56,189 nucleotides of DNA from a virus. Position 1 is the stretch's first letter. Every line of letters starts with the position of its first letter. The stretch covers positions 1 to 56,189 of the IMG/VR virus record IMGVR_UViG_3300008262_003123; one strand, 5' to 3'. The notes beneath the pieces are model-generated. The model did not search any database. It was not told the DNA's origin and worked only from the letters and a program-made list of their open reading frames with translations. Shown one piece after another: positions 1 to 8,612 of the stretch. The translations under genes and the position numbers were made by a program.

Positions 1-1
1 T

Positions 2-160
2 GATTACGAGGGTGGCGAATTTGCTTTTTTTAATCGTGATATACAAATAAAACCATCAGCGGGATCCGCGCTGATGTTTCCAAGCAATTTTATGTATCCG
101 CACGAAGTGATGCCAGTGTTATCAGGTAGTAGGTATTCAATCATTACTTGGTTTGTTTAA
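2..160 (+). CDS. 2OG-Fe(II) oxygenase, C-terminal fragment
   Basis: Reading frame open at the left edge; 52 codons precede the TAA. The residues match the C-terminal end of prolyl-4-hydroxylase-like 2-oxoglutarate/Fe(II) oxygenases: YEGGEFAF, then FPSNFMYPHEVMPV with the distal iron-binding His in HEV, then the 2OG-binding Arg in SGSRYSIITW. The proximal HxD is outside the window. Such enzymes are common in T4-like marine and freshwater phages; substrate unknown. The next gene encodes glycosyltransferases, so a role in surface or virion modification is possible (inference). Confidence 0.85.
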   Translation, partial: DYEGGEFAFFNRDIQIKPSAGSALMFPSNFMYPHEVMPVLSGSRYSIITWFV

Positions 161-207
161 CCTGTCATAACTACATACAAATTCAAGATTTAACGATATA
201 TAAAAGC

Positions 208-3200
208 ATGAAATTAGCTATCATAGATATAATTGGTATACCTTACGACGGTTCAACCGTTTTTAAACAAGGACTTGGTGGTTCCGAAAGTGCTGTAACA
301 TACATCAGTAAAGAACTTGCCAAATTAAATTTTGAAGTTACTGTTTTCAATAACTGCAATCTTGATCACGCGACACCAGGACAGTATGACGGAGTAAACT
401 ACTTACCCTTATCAGCACTGTCTAACGATTACAATTTTGATATTGTGATTAGTAGCAGAACTGTTATACCTTTTTTAACTGAGAACCAATTTCAACAGGT
501 AGGTGATAGTAGAGCACTACCATTTGCTGATAAAAAGATCTACGAACGTATTCTTAGTAAGGCCAAACAGCGTATTCTATGGATGCACGATACATTTTGT
601 CTTGGCGACAATCTCATAGAAGAACTAGCAACCGCAAATAAAATTACCACAATCTTTACTCTTAGTGATTGGCACTTGACCTATGTACTAAATTGCCATC
701 ACGGACGTAGACGTAACTTTGAAGTATTAAAAAATAAAACATTTATTACACGCAATGGTGCATACTTACACAAACAAGAAGTAGATATCAAAGCTAAAGA
801 TCCTAACAGATTTGTTTATAACGCCAGTGTGACTAAAGGTATGATACCCTTAGTTAAAGAAATTTGGCCTAGAGTCAAACAACGATTACCCGAAGCTAAA
901 CTTACGGTAATAGGCGGCTACTATAGATTTACAGTGAATGGACAACCAGATCAACAGGAGTTAGATTGGCGTCAAATGGCCAATGACCCTGCAAATGCAC
1001 AACTGGATATAGAATTCACAGGCATCATTCCTCAGAGTGAAATAGCAGATAGATTAGCTGCTGCTAACTTTATGATATATCCTGCTGCATTTCCAGAAAC
1101 ATTTGGCATTAGCACACTAGAAAGTATATGTTATAATACACCAGTAATAACTTGTAGATTTGGTGCATTAGAAGAAGTAGCATTAGAAGGAAGTTGCTAT
1201 CTTATTGATTATGCTATAGAACCAAATGTTTTATTTACAGATATTAATCGTGCCGAACAAGTAGATAAATTTGTTGAACAAACAGTACAGGCCTATCATA
1301 ACAGGTATCTACATCAACAAAAACAATACTATTGTAATGTAGTCAAGCCTATAGCAGGATGGGATACAGTAGCACTACAATGGAAACAGTTTTTCTATAA
1401 GACCTGTGGACTATATCTTAGTTTAGAAGAATATCGTCAAGTTAATAAAATAAATCGTAGAGTGCATAAAGTTTACAACAGACGTTATCATAATGTTGTA
1501 GAGTTAGAAAACTATAAATCTAATACAGAACAGCAGATCAATATAGTCAGCACTTTCTATAATAATAGAAACTACATTGAACGTTGCATAGAAAGTGTAG
1601 TTTGCCAAGATTACGACAACTATCATCATTACTTAATAGATGATGCCAGCACAGATGATACTGTAGATGTAGCCTACAGATTTATTGATAGTTTACCACA
1701 ACATATACAAAATAAGATAACATTAATTGTTAATGAACAAAATCTAGGTGCTGTGCGTAATCAAGTAGAATTGTTTAGAACATTAGAACAGAACAGCATT
1801 ATAATGATTCTAGATGGTGACGATAGTCTAGTCAACGACAACACTATTTTATCATACTACAATACGTTATACAGTGATAATCTAGAATTTACATATGGTA
1901 GTTGTTGGAGTATGGTTGATAATATACCCTTAATCAGTCAACCATACCCTGAAGAGGTAAAACAAAGCAAAACATATAGACAGCATCATTTTAACTGGAT
2001 ATTGCCTTATACTCATTTAAGAACATTTAAGAAATACCTCATAGACAATTGCACAGATGATCAATTTAAAAATGATCAAGAAGAATGGTATAGAGCAGGT
2101 GGCGATGGCGCAGTATTTTATGCTCTCATAGAACAGGCTGATCCAGATAGAGTTGCTTGCATACAAGATATAGTGTACAATTATAATGATATTAATCCAT
2201 TAAATGATTATAAAGTAAATGCAGAAGAACAAAATAAAACCGCAAGAGAAATAATAGGAAAAACAGAGATGTCAAAAAAAAAGATACTAATAGCCATACC
2301 CACAGCCAGGAACATAGAGCCAGAGACATTCAAGAGCATCTACGATCAGATAATACCCGAGGGTTACCAAACCACATTTCAGTACTTCTATGGATATAGA
2401 GTAGATCAAGTTCGTAATCTTATTGCAGATTGGGCAGTCAAAGGATACGATTATCTTTGGGCCGTAGATGCAGATATGGCATTCGCTCCTGACACATTAG
2501 CAAAACTGATATCTCAAGATAAAGATATAATAACCGGCATATATAGACAGCGTAAACCTGAACAGATATTAGAAGTTTACGAACATAATAGTACCGGTGG
2601 GGTAAGTCATATACCCTACTATAAAATACAAAATCGAGGGACACTGGAAATAGCAGCCTGCGGGTTTGGATGTGTGCTAGTCAAGTCGGAAGTGTTTAGA
2701 TCGATTGGATATCCACAATTTATGTATCATCCGGCACTAGATCATAATCATACAATCAGTGAAGACATAGATTTTTGTCGTAAAGCTAAAGACAGAGGTT
2801 TTAGTATTTGGGCTGATACTAGTATATTGTGCAGTCATATAGGACAAACTAATTTTAATCTAATTCCAGAAGTTCCTGTAGCAGAATCAATAATTGACCA
2901 TTCAGCAAGATTAAAAGAATTAGGCAGTCAAAGATTAATACCACAAAAACATGTTGAGTTTCTTCAACAACTGTCTATTCAACCAAAAGTAATCTATGAT
3001 GTTGGTGCTTGTGTACTGCATTGGACCAATGAAGCTAAACGCATATGGCCTAATGCACAGTATGTGGTTTTTGAAGCTATGCCAGAGTGCGAATTCATGT
3101 ATAAAGAAAATAACTTATTATATCATATAGGTTTACTCAGTGATAGCACAGGTAAAGAATTAGAATTTTATCAAAACACTTATCACCCTGGCGGTAACAG

Positions 3201-3555
3201 TTACTATAAAGAAAATATAGAGATAAATCCAGAAGCCGAAAAATATTTTAATGAAAGTCATCGTAGAACCTATAAAACAGTAACTTTAGATGCAGTAGTT
3301 AATCTAAAAAAACTGCCAAACCCTGATCTAATAAAAATGGATGTACAGGGCGCAGAATTAGATGTTCTAAAAGGTGCTGTAGAAATCTTAAAATCCTGCG
3401 ATCATGTGATTTTAGAGTTACAAGAAGTTGAATATAATAAAGGCGCACCTCTTAAACAAACTGTAGTAGAGTATATGGAATCGCAGGGTTTTACAAATAT
3501 GGGCATGTTTAGCAGTAACGGACCAGATGGCGACTACTATTTTACTAGATGCTAA
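208..3555 (+). CDS. Multidomain glycosyltransferase / FkbM-type methyltransferase fusion
   Basis: 1115 aa with four modules. (1) Residues about 1-420: GT-B/GT4-like glycosyltransferase, with GGSESAVTYISKELAK near the N-terminus and a nucleotide-sugar region PETFGISTLESICYNTPVI. (2) About 450-660: GT-A/GT2 domain, with STFYNNRNYIERCIESV, LIDDASTDDT and metal-binding DGDD. (3) About 690-920: a second GT-A-like domain starting KKILIAIPTARN, with DAD in LWAVDADMAF. (4) About 930-1115: FkbM-like SAM methyltransferase, with VIYDVGA, FEAMPE and IKMDVQGAELDVLKG. ATG 208 is preferred over the upstream in-frame codon at 148, which lies inside the preceding gene. It probably builds or decorates a glycan on the virion or host surface; acceptor unknown. 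A run of nine A and an in-frame ATG at 2269 mark the junction to module 3, so an internal product is conceivable. Confidence 0.88.
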   Translation: MKLAIIDIIGIPYDGSTVFKQGLGGSESAVTYISKELAKLNFEVTVFNNCNLDHATPGQYDGVNYLPLSALSNDYNFDIVISSRTVIPFLTENQFQQVGDSRALPFADKKIYERILSKAKQRILWMHDTFCLGDNLIEELATANKITTIFTLSDWHLTYVLNCHHGRRRNFEVLKNKTFITRNGAYLHKQEVDIKAKDPNRFVYNASVTKGMIPLVKEIWPRVKQRLPEAKLTVIGGYYRFTVNGQPDQQELDWRQMANDPANAQLDIEFTGIIPQSEIADRLAAANFMIYPAAFPETFGISTLESICYNTPVITCRFGALEEVALEGSCYLIDYAIEPNVLFTDINRAEQVDKFVEQTVQAYHNRYLHQQKQYYCNVVKPIAGWDTVALQWKQFFYKTCGLYLSLEEYRQVNKINRRVHKVYNRRYHNVVELENYKSNTEQQINIVSTFYNNRNYIERCIESVVCQDYDNYHHYLIDDASTDDTVDVAYRFIDSLPQHIQNKITLIVNEQNLGAVRNQVELFRTLEQNSIIMILDGDDSLVNDNTILSYYNTLYSDNLEFTYGSCWSMVDNIPLISQPYPEEVKQSKTYRQHHFNWILPYTHLRTFKKYLIDNCTDDQFKNDQEEWYRAGGDGAVFYALIEQADPDRVACIQDIVYNYNDINPLNDYKVNAEEQNKTAREIIGKTEMSKKKILIAIPTARNIEPETFKSIYDQIIPEGYQTTFQYFYGYRVDQVRNLIADWAVKGYDYLWAVDADMAFAPDTLAKLISQDKDIITGIYRQRKPEQILEVYEHNSTGGVSHIPYYKIQNRGTLEIAACGFGCVLVKSEVFRSIGYPQFMYHPALDHNHTISEDIDFCRKAKDRGFSIWADTSILCSHIGQTNFNLIPEVPVAESIIDHSARLKELGSQRLIPQKHVEFLQQLSIQPKVIYDVGACVLHWTNEAKRIWPNAQYVVFEAMPECEFMYKENNLLYHIGLLSDSTGKELEFYQNTYHPGGNSYYKENIEINPEAEKYFNESHRRTYKTVTLDAVVNLKKLPNPDLIKMDVQGAELDVLKGAVEILKSCDHVILELQEVEYNKGAPLKQTVVEYMESQGFTNMGMFSSNGPDGDYYFTRC

Positions 3556-3559
3556 ATAT
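3552..3559 (+). promoter_or_regulatory. Late-promoter-like motif CTAAATAT
   Basis: TAAATA core overlapping the stop codon of the upstream gene, 17 nt before the next ATG. T4-type late promoters are TATAAATA octamers without a -35 element, and cyanophage relatives use NATAAATA. The call rests on this motif recurring before many structural genes here. Confidence 0.45.
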
Positions 3560-3576
3560 GTAAAATTGGATTCATT

Positions 3577-3915
3577 ATGAGAGCACAAGAAATTATAAAA
3601 TCTGTACTAGATCTTATTGATCAAATTGAAGGACCACAAGAACCTCAATCTATAGCAGTAGTCAGCGCAGAGCCTGAGGCAGAAATTGATCTAGACACAA
3701 CTGATGATCAAATACGTCGTTTTCAACAAATTGCAGGGCTAATGGCTAAAGATCTTAACGATACTAGTACCTACGCCAACGAACCAGATGAGATGTATGC
3801 AGATATTGATGCGGTGACAACCTTAGCAGGTGGTGGTCATAACGGACCTAAACACCCTAGCGATATTAGGGGAGAGCATCCTAGCATGTACCCATTCCTA
3901 CAGCACAGGGGATAA
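3577..3915 (+). CDS. Conserved phage protein with CTS-like N-terminus
   Basis: 112 aa, acidic in the middle, with a conserved-looking C-terminal segment (NEPDEMYADIDAVTTLAGGG, then HPSDIRGEHPSMYPFLQ). The N-terminus MRAQEIIKSVLDLIDQIEG resembles T4-type capsid-targeting propeptides, with QIE before G as a possible gp21-type cleavage site. It follows a TAAATA late-type motif and precedes structural-looking genes, so it is probably virion-associated. I recall similar proteins of unknown function in marine T4-like phages; no molecular function can be assigned. Confidence 0.75.
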   Translation: MRAQEIIKSVLDLIDQIEGPQEPQSIAVVSAEPEAEIDLDTTDDQIRRFQQIAGLMAKDLNDTSTYANEPDEMYADIDAVTTLAGGGHNGPKHPSDIRGEHPSMYPFLQHRG

Positions 3916-3917
3916 AC

Positions 3918-4352
3918 ATGGCTATAATAAACATCACAGTTCAAAGCCTGTTAAACACAGCAGTTTATGATCTACAAACAGTAGACACCGCAGGAACTAT
4001 TGGTGATTTAAAAACTGCCATGGAAACTAACTTTTCATACTCAGCGGATTGGTTTGATTTAGTATTCAATAATCAAGTATTAGATACTGCACAAACTATA
4101 GGTTCTTATGGTATAGTGGAAGGTTCGCAGTTAAGAATTCATAATAAAATTGCAAGGCTAGCTACTAAAGAATTAAGACAAATAGCAAAATTAGATTTAT
4201 CTGCATTGGATCGTGCTGCCAGCGGCAATGCTAGAGCAACTTACGACATTACACAGTTACCTAATCCTTATAACGACAATGATGTAGATCCAGACGAAAA
4301 TCCAAACACAGGTGGACTAGTTCAAGGCCGTCCATGGACCACTGGACCATAA
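3918..4352 (+). CDS. Protein with ubiquitin-like (beta-grasp) N-terminal domain
   Basis: 144 aa. Residues 1-75 follow the ubiquitin-like pattern: a beta-hairpin (INITVQSLLNTAVYDLQTVD), helix (TIGDLKTAMETNF), strand with LVFNNQVLDTAQTIGSYGI, then VEGSQLRIHNK. This parallels the order LIFxGKxL..TLxxYxI..xSxLxL in ubiquitin. Residues 76-105 look like a charged helix (RLATKELRQIAKLDLSALD). The C-terminus is disordered-looking and ends GGLVQGRPWTTGP. No adenylation-enzyme partner is nearby, so a structural rather than modifier role is more likely. It sits between other probable virion genes. Confidence 0.72.
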   Translation: MAIINITVQSLLNTAVYDLQTVDTAGTIGDLKTAMETNFSYSADWFDLVFNNQVLDTAQTIGSYGIVEGSQLRIHNKIARLATKELRQIAKLDLSALDRAASGNARATYDITQLPNPYNDNDVDPDENPNTGGLVQGRPWTTGP

Positions 4353-4353
4353 G

Positions 4354-5706
4354 ATGGGCGTTCGAAACCCTAACTCAACAAACTATATTCATGCGGACGA
4401 GCCTAATCTTCTTAATCTGCATAAGGCTATGGAGTACAATGCCATTGGGCAACCAGTGCTTCGTGCCAACGTTAACCTAGTAGGTTCAGGCGAAGGTTCC
4501 GGAGTTAGTTCCAGCATAGACAGCAAAGGTCGTCTAAAAGTCCAGACACAAGAAACTATATTCTTCAACACATTCCAGTATGGCAAGGAAACAGATGTCT
4601 GGGATGAATCAACAGCCAACGGCGGCTCCGCAGTATTTGACACTTCATTTAGTCAGGTGCGTATGCAGGTGACCAATCAATTGGGATCCAAGGTTATACG
4701 ACAAACTTGCAACGTTCAACGTTATACTCCAGGCCGCACACAGAGTGTGGCATTCGCTGTTAGATTACAAACACCAGCAACTGGCATCCGTCGTAGGTTT
4801 GGTATGTTTGATGGTACTGACGGATTTTTCTTTGAAGACTGTGGAACTGTTGACCCTGACACAGGTGAGCCGCAGTATGCCTGTGTGATTATCAACAGTG
4901 ATGGTGCTACACCCACAGTGGAAAGAATCTATCGCAAAGACTGGAACGGTGACAAGTTAGACGGCACAGGTCCCAGTGGTATCACAGCAAATCCTCAAGC
5001 ACAGCAGTTGGTCATGATGGACTACGAATGGTATGGTGCTGGACAGGTAGTGTTTATGTTTGTGATGAACGGCTTGCCCAGAGTTATACACACCTTTAAC
5101 CACGGTAATAGACTACAGAGTCCTTGGGCGAAAACTCCATTCTTGCCCATCAGACTGGAGATAGAAAATCTCACTGGAGCCGCGGGCACACACTATCTAT
5201 GGCAGGGCAGTAATAGTATTCTAGCAGAAGGATCGGTTGAAAAACTAGGCATCGCTGAAAGTATTCTAACACCGTTAACTGGTATCAACATGCCCTTGTC
5301 CAACACATTCTATCCCGTAGTCAGTATTAGAATAAAAAGCACAGCATTAACAGGCATTGTTATACCTACTTACTTCCAAGCAGGCACTGTAGACAACACT
5401 GACATTTACTTTAAACTTATACGCAATGCCACAGTAAACGGCACGTGGGTGGATCATCCAGATCCCAATGCTTTCACACAGTACAACTATACTTCAACGG
5501 GTGCTATCACAGACGGTGTTGAACTGTCAGCAGGTATCATTACAGCAGGCGGCGGTGCCGCACAGATTAGAGTGGACACCGACACAGTTTATCAAATTGG
5601 TCGAAGTAATTTAGGCACAGTCAGCGATAACTTAACCTTGGCTATCGCTGCCAAGAATGCCAACAAGAATGCTGTGGCCACAATGACTTGGATTGAACAG
5701 AGATGA
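4354..5706 (+). CDS. Putative virion structural protein
   Basis: 450 aa, beta-rich, with no signal peptide or obvious enzymatic motif. It contains a G/S-rich stretch near residue 50 (GSGEGSGVSSSIDSKGRLKV), a central section with FRMFDGTDGFFFEDCG-like character (residues about 150-165), and a beta-sandwich-like second half. I remember similar proteins in cyanophage and pelagiphage structural clusters, but not an assigned function. Local base composition is higher in GC than in most neighbours, as is often seen for highly expressed structural genes. It starts one nt after the previous stop and overlaps the next gene by 4 nt. Confidence 0.72.
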   Translation: MGVRNPNSTNYIHADEPNLLNLHKAMEYNAIGQPVLRANVNLVGSGEGSGVSSSIDSKGRLKVQTQETIFFNTFQYGKETDVWDESTANGGSAVFDTSFSQVRMQVTNQLGSKVIRQTCNVQRYTPGRTQSVAFAVRLQTPATGIRRRFGMFDGTDGFFFEDCGTVDPDTGEPQYACVIINSDGATPTVERIYRKDWNGDKLDGTGPSGITANPQAQQLVMMDYEWYGAGQVVFMFVMNGLPRVIHTFNHGNRLQSPWAKTPFLPIRLEIENLTGAAGTHYLWQGSNSILAEGSVEKLGIAESILTPLTGINMPLSNTFYPVVSIRIKSTALTGIVIPTYFQAGTVDNTDIYFKLIRNATVNGTWVDHPDPNAFTQYNYTSTGAITDGVELSAGIITAGGGAAQIRVDTDTVYQIGRSNLGTVSDNLTLAIAAKNANKNAVATMTWIEQR

Positions 5707-6128
5707 TCTACAGAAAATATATAAACATCGTAGAAGCAGCCAACAAAGGTTGTCCTATTGCTACCTACGACATAGACGTCAACCTAAAGAATCGTCAGAA
5801 GGCCATTGATGATTATCACTACGGCCCTGCTAATCCTGAGGAGCCAGAATCATATTGGAAGGATGCCGCAAAACGATGGGATATTACAGAAAAGACTGCT
5901 CGTACAATGCTGTGCGGTAACTGTGCGGCTTTTGATGTATCAGACAAAATGTGGACATGTATTGAAGATGGTATCAAAGGTGATGAAAAATCTGCAGATG
6001 CTATGGCCACAATCCACAAAGCAGACTTAGGCTACTGCAACTTCCTACACTTCAAATGCGCCGGAGATCGTTCCTGCACAGCGTGGGTCACTGGCGGAGC
6101 AATAGATGACAAGGATCGTACAGAATGA
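5703..6128 (+). CDS. Conserved phage protein with HiPIP-like cysteine pattern
   Basis: 141 aa. The N-terminus MIYRKYINIVEAANKG has a CTS-like pattern (IVE before A). Cysteines are arranged CGNCAAF ... WTC ... GYCNFLHFKCAGDRSC. The CxxCxxF, C and C spacing resembles the cluster ligands of high-potential iron-sulfur proteins, with extra cysteines. I recall a related family in T4-like cyanophages of unknown function. ATGA overlaps join it to the genes on both sides. Iron-sulfur binding is inference. Confidence 0.7.
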   Translation: MIYRKYINIVEAANKGCPIATYDIDVNLKNRQKAIDDYHYGPANPEEPESYWKDAAKRWDITEKTARTMLCGNCAAFDVSDKMWTCIEDGIKGDEKSADAMATIHKADLGYCNFLHFKCAGDRSCTAWVTGGAIDDKDRTE

Positions 6129-6517
6129 AAATACAAGATGTAGTTTCTGAAGGCAAGTTTAGATCTAGAGACATCGAGGATTATAAACCCGATAATGAAA
6201 AACTCAACGATCTAAAAAGCAAATATCTTCCAGACTGGGAAATGTTAGATCATAAAACTCTACAAGCCAAATACGTTGCTAAGGATCACAGACATGCCTT
6301 ATCATTTGTAAAATTCATTAATGGTCTTTCGGAACGTATGGATCATTTTGCAGAAGTTACACAGGATGTTGCAGAAGTCACAGTAAAGACTACTACATTT
6401 GATGTCAAAGGGTTAACTGTATTAGATTTTAAACTGGCAATGAAAGTTGATCGTTACGCTGAAAAGAATGACATAGAACAAGTGCGTATGCAGGGCAACT
6501 TTGGTATGCATGAATAA
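6125..6517 (+). CDS. Pterin-4a-carbinolamine dehydratase-like protein with CTS-like N-terminus
   Basis: 130 aa. Residues about 40-125 follow the PCD/DCoH family order: W, then HALSFVKFINGLSERMDHFAE, then VTVKTTTFDVKGLTVLDFKLA. The catalytic signature of active PCDs (HHP, later TH) is altered to DHFAE and TTTF, so at least two catalytic histidines are missing and dehydratase activity is doubtful. The N-terminus MKIQDVVSEGK fits a capsid-targeting propeptide ending VSE before G. The fold call is moderate, the loss of activity is inferred from the residues seen, and a virion role is inferred from the N-terminus and neighbours. Confidence 0.65.
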   Translation: MKIQDVVSEGKFRSRDIEDYKPDNEKLNDLKSKYLPDWEMLDHKTLQAKYVAKDHRHALSFVKFINGLSERMDHFAEVTQDVAEVTVKTTTFDVKGLTVLDFKLAMKVDRYAEKNDIEQVRMQGNFGMHE

Positions 6518-6528
6518 GGGAGCGAATA

Positions 6529-6663
6529 ATGGAAAAGGAATCAATTTGTAATTATTGTAAACATCAAGCACATTGCGGACAAAGTTGCTTAGACGAAAGT
6601 TGCGACCATTGTTCAGAATGCGCCTGCGATCATTGTCAAGCAGAATCTACTAGAGAAGAATAA
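6529..6663 (+). CDS. Small cysteine-rich protein
   Basis: 44 aa with nine cysteines and four histidines: CNYC, HC, SC, SCDHCSECACDHC. It is probably a metal-binding zinc-ribbon or knuckle-type miniprotein. The ATG is preceded by AAGGGAGCGAAT, a good ribosome-binding site. Its stop TAA overlaps the next ATG (TAATG), which supports a real coupled gene. Confidence 0.7.
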   Translation: MEKESICNYCKHQAHCGQSCLDESCDHCSECACDHCQAESTREE

Positions 6664-7283
6664 TGTTTCGTAGACATCAAATTACATTGATGTCAAATCC
6701 GTCCTGTAATAAAAAAATTGAAAATTTAGAATTGACAGATTTTCAATACTACGATAAAGATGGATTTGAATTAAATCGCGCAGAACGTAAATTTTACGCT
6801 GCAATGAAATATCCTATTGATAATCCTATATTGAATCATACCTGTTGGCAAGAACCGTGGTTTGAATTAGAAAAAGACAATTTAAATTTAATATTAGATC
6901 ACAGTATATTTCTTTGTAAATGTAAGTTTGATGGTGAGGCAGAACAACAACTTAGAAGGTTAAAAGAATCAATTCCTCAAGCTGATTTATTATTAAGAAC
7001 TAAACAAAAGTGGGGTTTTGATTTTGCGTTAGATGCAGTGCGTGATGGAACAGTGTTTGAGGTTCTGCATATAGAATACGATCATTACAACTATGATATT
7101 TTTAAGAATCGTATGATTAATTTTGAATGGACAGTGCGGCATACTGATTGGCGTGACGCTGCTGATCGTATATGGTCAGTCAGAGACCAATGGCAAGGTC
7201 TACAAGGATTTGATCAAAATCACTGGAAAGCTAACTTTTTATTAGGTTGGACCAAAGCTGAATTTACAGAGAAAAGCGTATAA
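6663..7283 (+). CDS. Conserved phage protein, unknown function
   Basis: 206 aa, no signal peptide or membrane segment, rich in Trp and aromatic residues (W near residues 60, 67, 119, 157, 163, 170, 177, 188, 195). It contains FDFALDAVRDGTVFEVLHIEYDHYNYD. An alternative start at 6690 (MSNPSCNKK) is possible; 6663 is chosen for its TAATG overlap with the cysteine-rich gene. The family is not recognised. Confidence 0.7.
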   Translation: MFRRHQITLMSNPSCNKKIENLELTDFQYYDKDGFELNRAERKFYAAMKYPIDNPILNHTCWQEPWFELEKDNLNLILDHSIFLCKCKFDGEAEQQLRRLKESIPQADLLLRTKQKWGFDFALDAVRDGTVFEVLHIEYDHYNYDIFKNRMINFEWTVRHTDWRDAADRIWSVRDQWQGLQGFDQNHWKANFLLGWTKAEFTEKSV

Positions 7284-7286
7284 ATA
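7279..7286 (+). promoter_or_regulatory. T4-type late promoter TATAAATA
   Basis: Exact TATAAATA overlapping the preceding stop codon (TAA at 7281), 23 nt before the ATG of the nuclease gene. No -35 hexamer is needed for T4-type late promoters. This is the best match to the T4 consensus in the window that is placed suitably. Confidence 0.6.
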
Positions 7287-7309
7287 CAGCTATTATTAGT
7301 GAGGTTTTC

Positions 7310-7768
7310 ATGTTTAAAGAAAAACTATTCCTAGCTATGCTAGGATTTTTGCTGTTTTTTCCACTTAGCAAAGCAGCTTTTGCACAAAAAGCACCACAAG
7401 GTGTTACGTATGACGCACAAATTTTAAGGGTAAGCGACGGTGACACTATTGTTATCAGTGCACCATTTCTTCCTAAGCCGCTCAAACCAGAACTTGCAGT
7501 TAGAATCTACGGAGTTGACACTCCAGAAAAAGGCCACAGAGCTCAGTGCCCAAGTGAAGCTCAGCGAGGGGAAGCAGCCTCAGCATTTACCAAAAACGCA
7601 GTAGCTACTACTCAAAAACATCAGGTTACGCTTTACGCCTGGGATAAGTTTGGTGGTCGTGTACTGGGAGATATCATTCTAAATGGTGTTAGTCTACGTG
7701 CCGAACTAATTAAAAATGGGTTTGCCCGTGAGTACTACGGCGAAGCCAAACAAAGTTGGTGTCAATAA
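7310..7768 (+). CDS. Secreted thermonuclease (SNase-like)
   Basis: 152 aa. Signal peptide FLAMLGFLLFFPLSKAAFA with cleavage near AFA-QK. The rest is an OB-fold staphylococcal-nuclease domain: ILRVSDGDTIVI (metal-binding Asp), VRIYGVDTPEKG (catalytic Arg and Glu), WDKFGGRVLGDI (second catalytic Arg) and LIKNGFAREYYG. It should cut DNA or RNA in the periplasm or outside the cell, and could degrade host or competitor nucleic acid. RBS GTGAGG. TAATG overlap with the next gene. Confidence 0.9.
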   Translation: MFKEKLFLAMLGFLLFFPLSKAAFAQKAPQGVTYDAQILRVSDGDTIVISAPFLPKPLKPELAVRIYGVDTPEKGHRAQCPSEAQRGEAASAFTKNAVATTQKHQVTLYAWDKFGGRVLGDIILNGVSLRAELIKNGFAREYYGEAKQSWCQ

Positions 7769-8604
7769 TGAAATCATTCCGCAATTATCTTTATGAAGTA
7801 GAACGTAGACGTCAGCCTGATGAGGATGATGATTCTGAACGTAAGCCTACTAAAGACAAACAGAAAGATCCTTTTGCGGACTTTGATGATCTATTTGCTC
7901 CTCGAGATGACAAGTTACCTGCTGCCCCAGAACCGGAGCGCAGACAAGAGGAACCACCACGTGACGATGGAGATAGACGCAGACGTGCTAGTCAGGCTGA
8001 TACACAACGAGCAGCTGGTAATATAGCACCAAATCAACGTATGCGTGATCTGTTAGGTCGTATGCGTGATATTGAAAATGATCCAGATGATCCAGGATAT
8101 CCTGATCCAGAACCACCGCAAGATTTGCCCGATGTTAGAGTGAACAATCAAAACTTACCAGCGGTAGCAGGTGCTAATCTAAGAGCAGCAGGAGTTCAAG
8201 ATCCAGACTTTCATAAGGTATCTAACTTACCAGGCAATATGAGTCGTGCTATTCGTACATTAGGCCGTCAACTGTTTAGATCATTTACCACAACAGATAC
8301 AAACGACATCTGGATGGTAGGTAATTTAGGTGGGCAAGGTCCTAACTCAAGACAAGAAGTAAATGCAGTTGCTGGGTGGGTTAGGAATAACGGTGAAGAT
8401 ATTGGTACTGGTGATATTGATTTTGATACTAGTATTCCTGGATATCAAGCAGAAATACAACAGTATTCAGCTGGCGGCATTCGTTGGCTATTAGTAAGAG
8501 ATGAATTTGGTGACTATATCTATAGTTGGCCAGAAGCAGATAGTGTGGGACATAATCGTGCTGCACAAATAGGTCGTGACCGACCACGTCTAGGAAATGA
8601 TTAA
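7768..8604 (+). CDS. Charged low-complexity virion-associated protein with CTS-like N-terminus
   Basis: 278 aa. N-terminus MKSFRNYLYEVERRR matches the capsid-targeting pattern (LYE before V). Residues 15-100 are a disordered D/E/R/P-rich stretch (many DDD and RRR runs). The C-terminal half is more ordered (TLGRQLFRSFTTTDTNDIWMVGNLGG and GGIRWLLVRDEFGDYIYSWP). ATG 7768 is chosen because it forms a TAATG overlap; the in-frame TTG at 7756 lies inside the upstream gene. Possible internal head or scaffold protein (inference). Confidence 0.7.
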   Translation: MKSFRNYLYEVERRRQPDEDDDSERKPTKDKQKDPFADFDDLFAPRDDKLPAAPEPERRQEEPPRDDGDRRRRASQADTQRAAGNIAPNQRMRDLLGRMRDIENDPDDPGYPDPEPPQDLPDVRVNNQNLPAVAGANLRAAGVQDPDFHKVSNLPGNMSRAIRTLGRQLFRSFTTTDTNDIWMVGNLGGQGPNSRQEVNAVAGWVRNNGEDIGTGDIDFDTSIPGYQAEIQQYSAGGIRWLLVRDEFGDYIYSWPEADSVGHNRAAQIGRDRPRLGND

Positions 8605-8612
8605 ATAAAATT

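Noticed and set aside
7756-7767. Extended start of the charged protein at 7756
   Set aside because: It would lie inside the nuclease gene; ATG 7768 gives the TAATG coupling used repeatedly here.
8601-8608. TTAAATAA as late promoter for the gene at 8613
   Set aside because: Only 4 nt separate it from the ATG, leaving no room for a normal start site and leader; likely a chance match at a stop codon.
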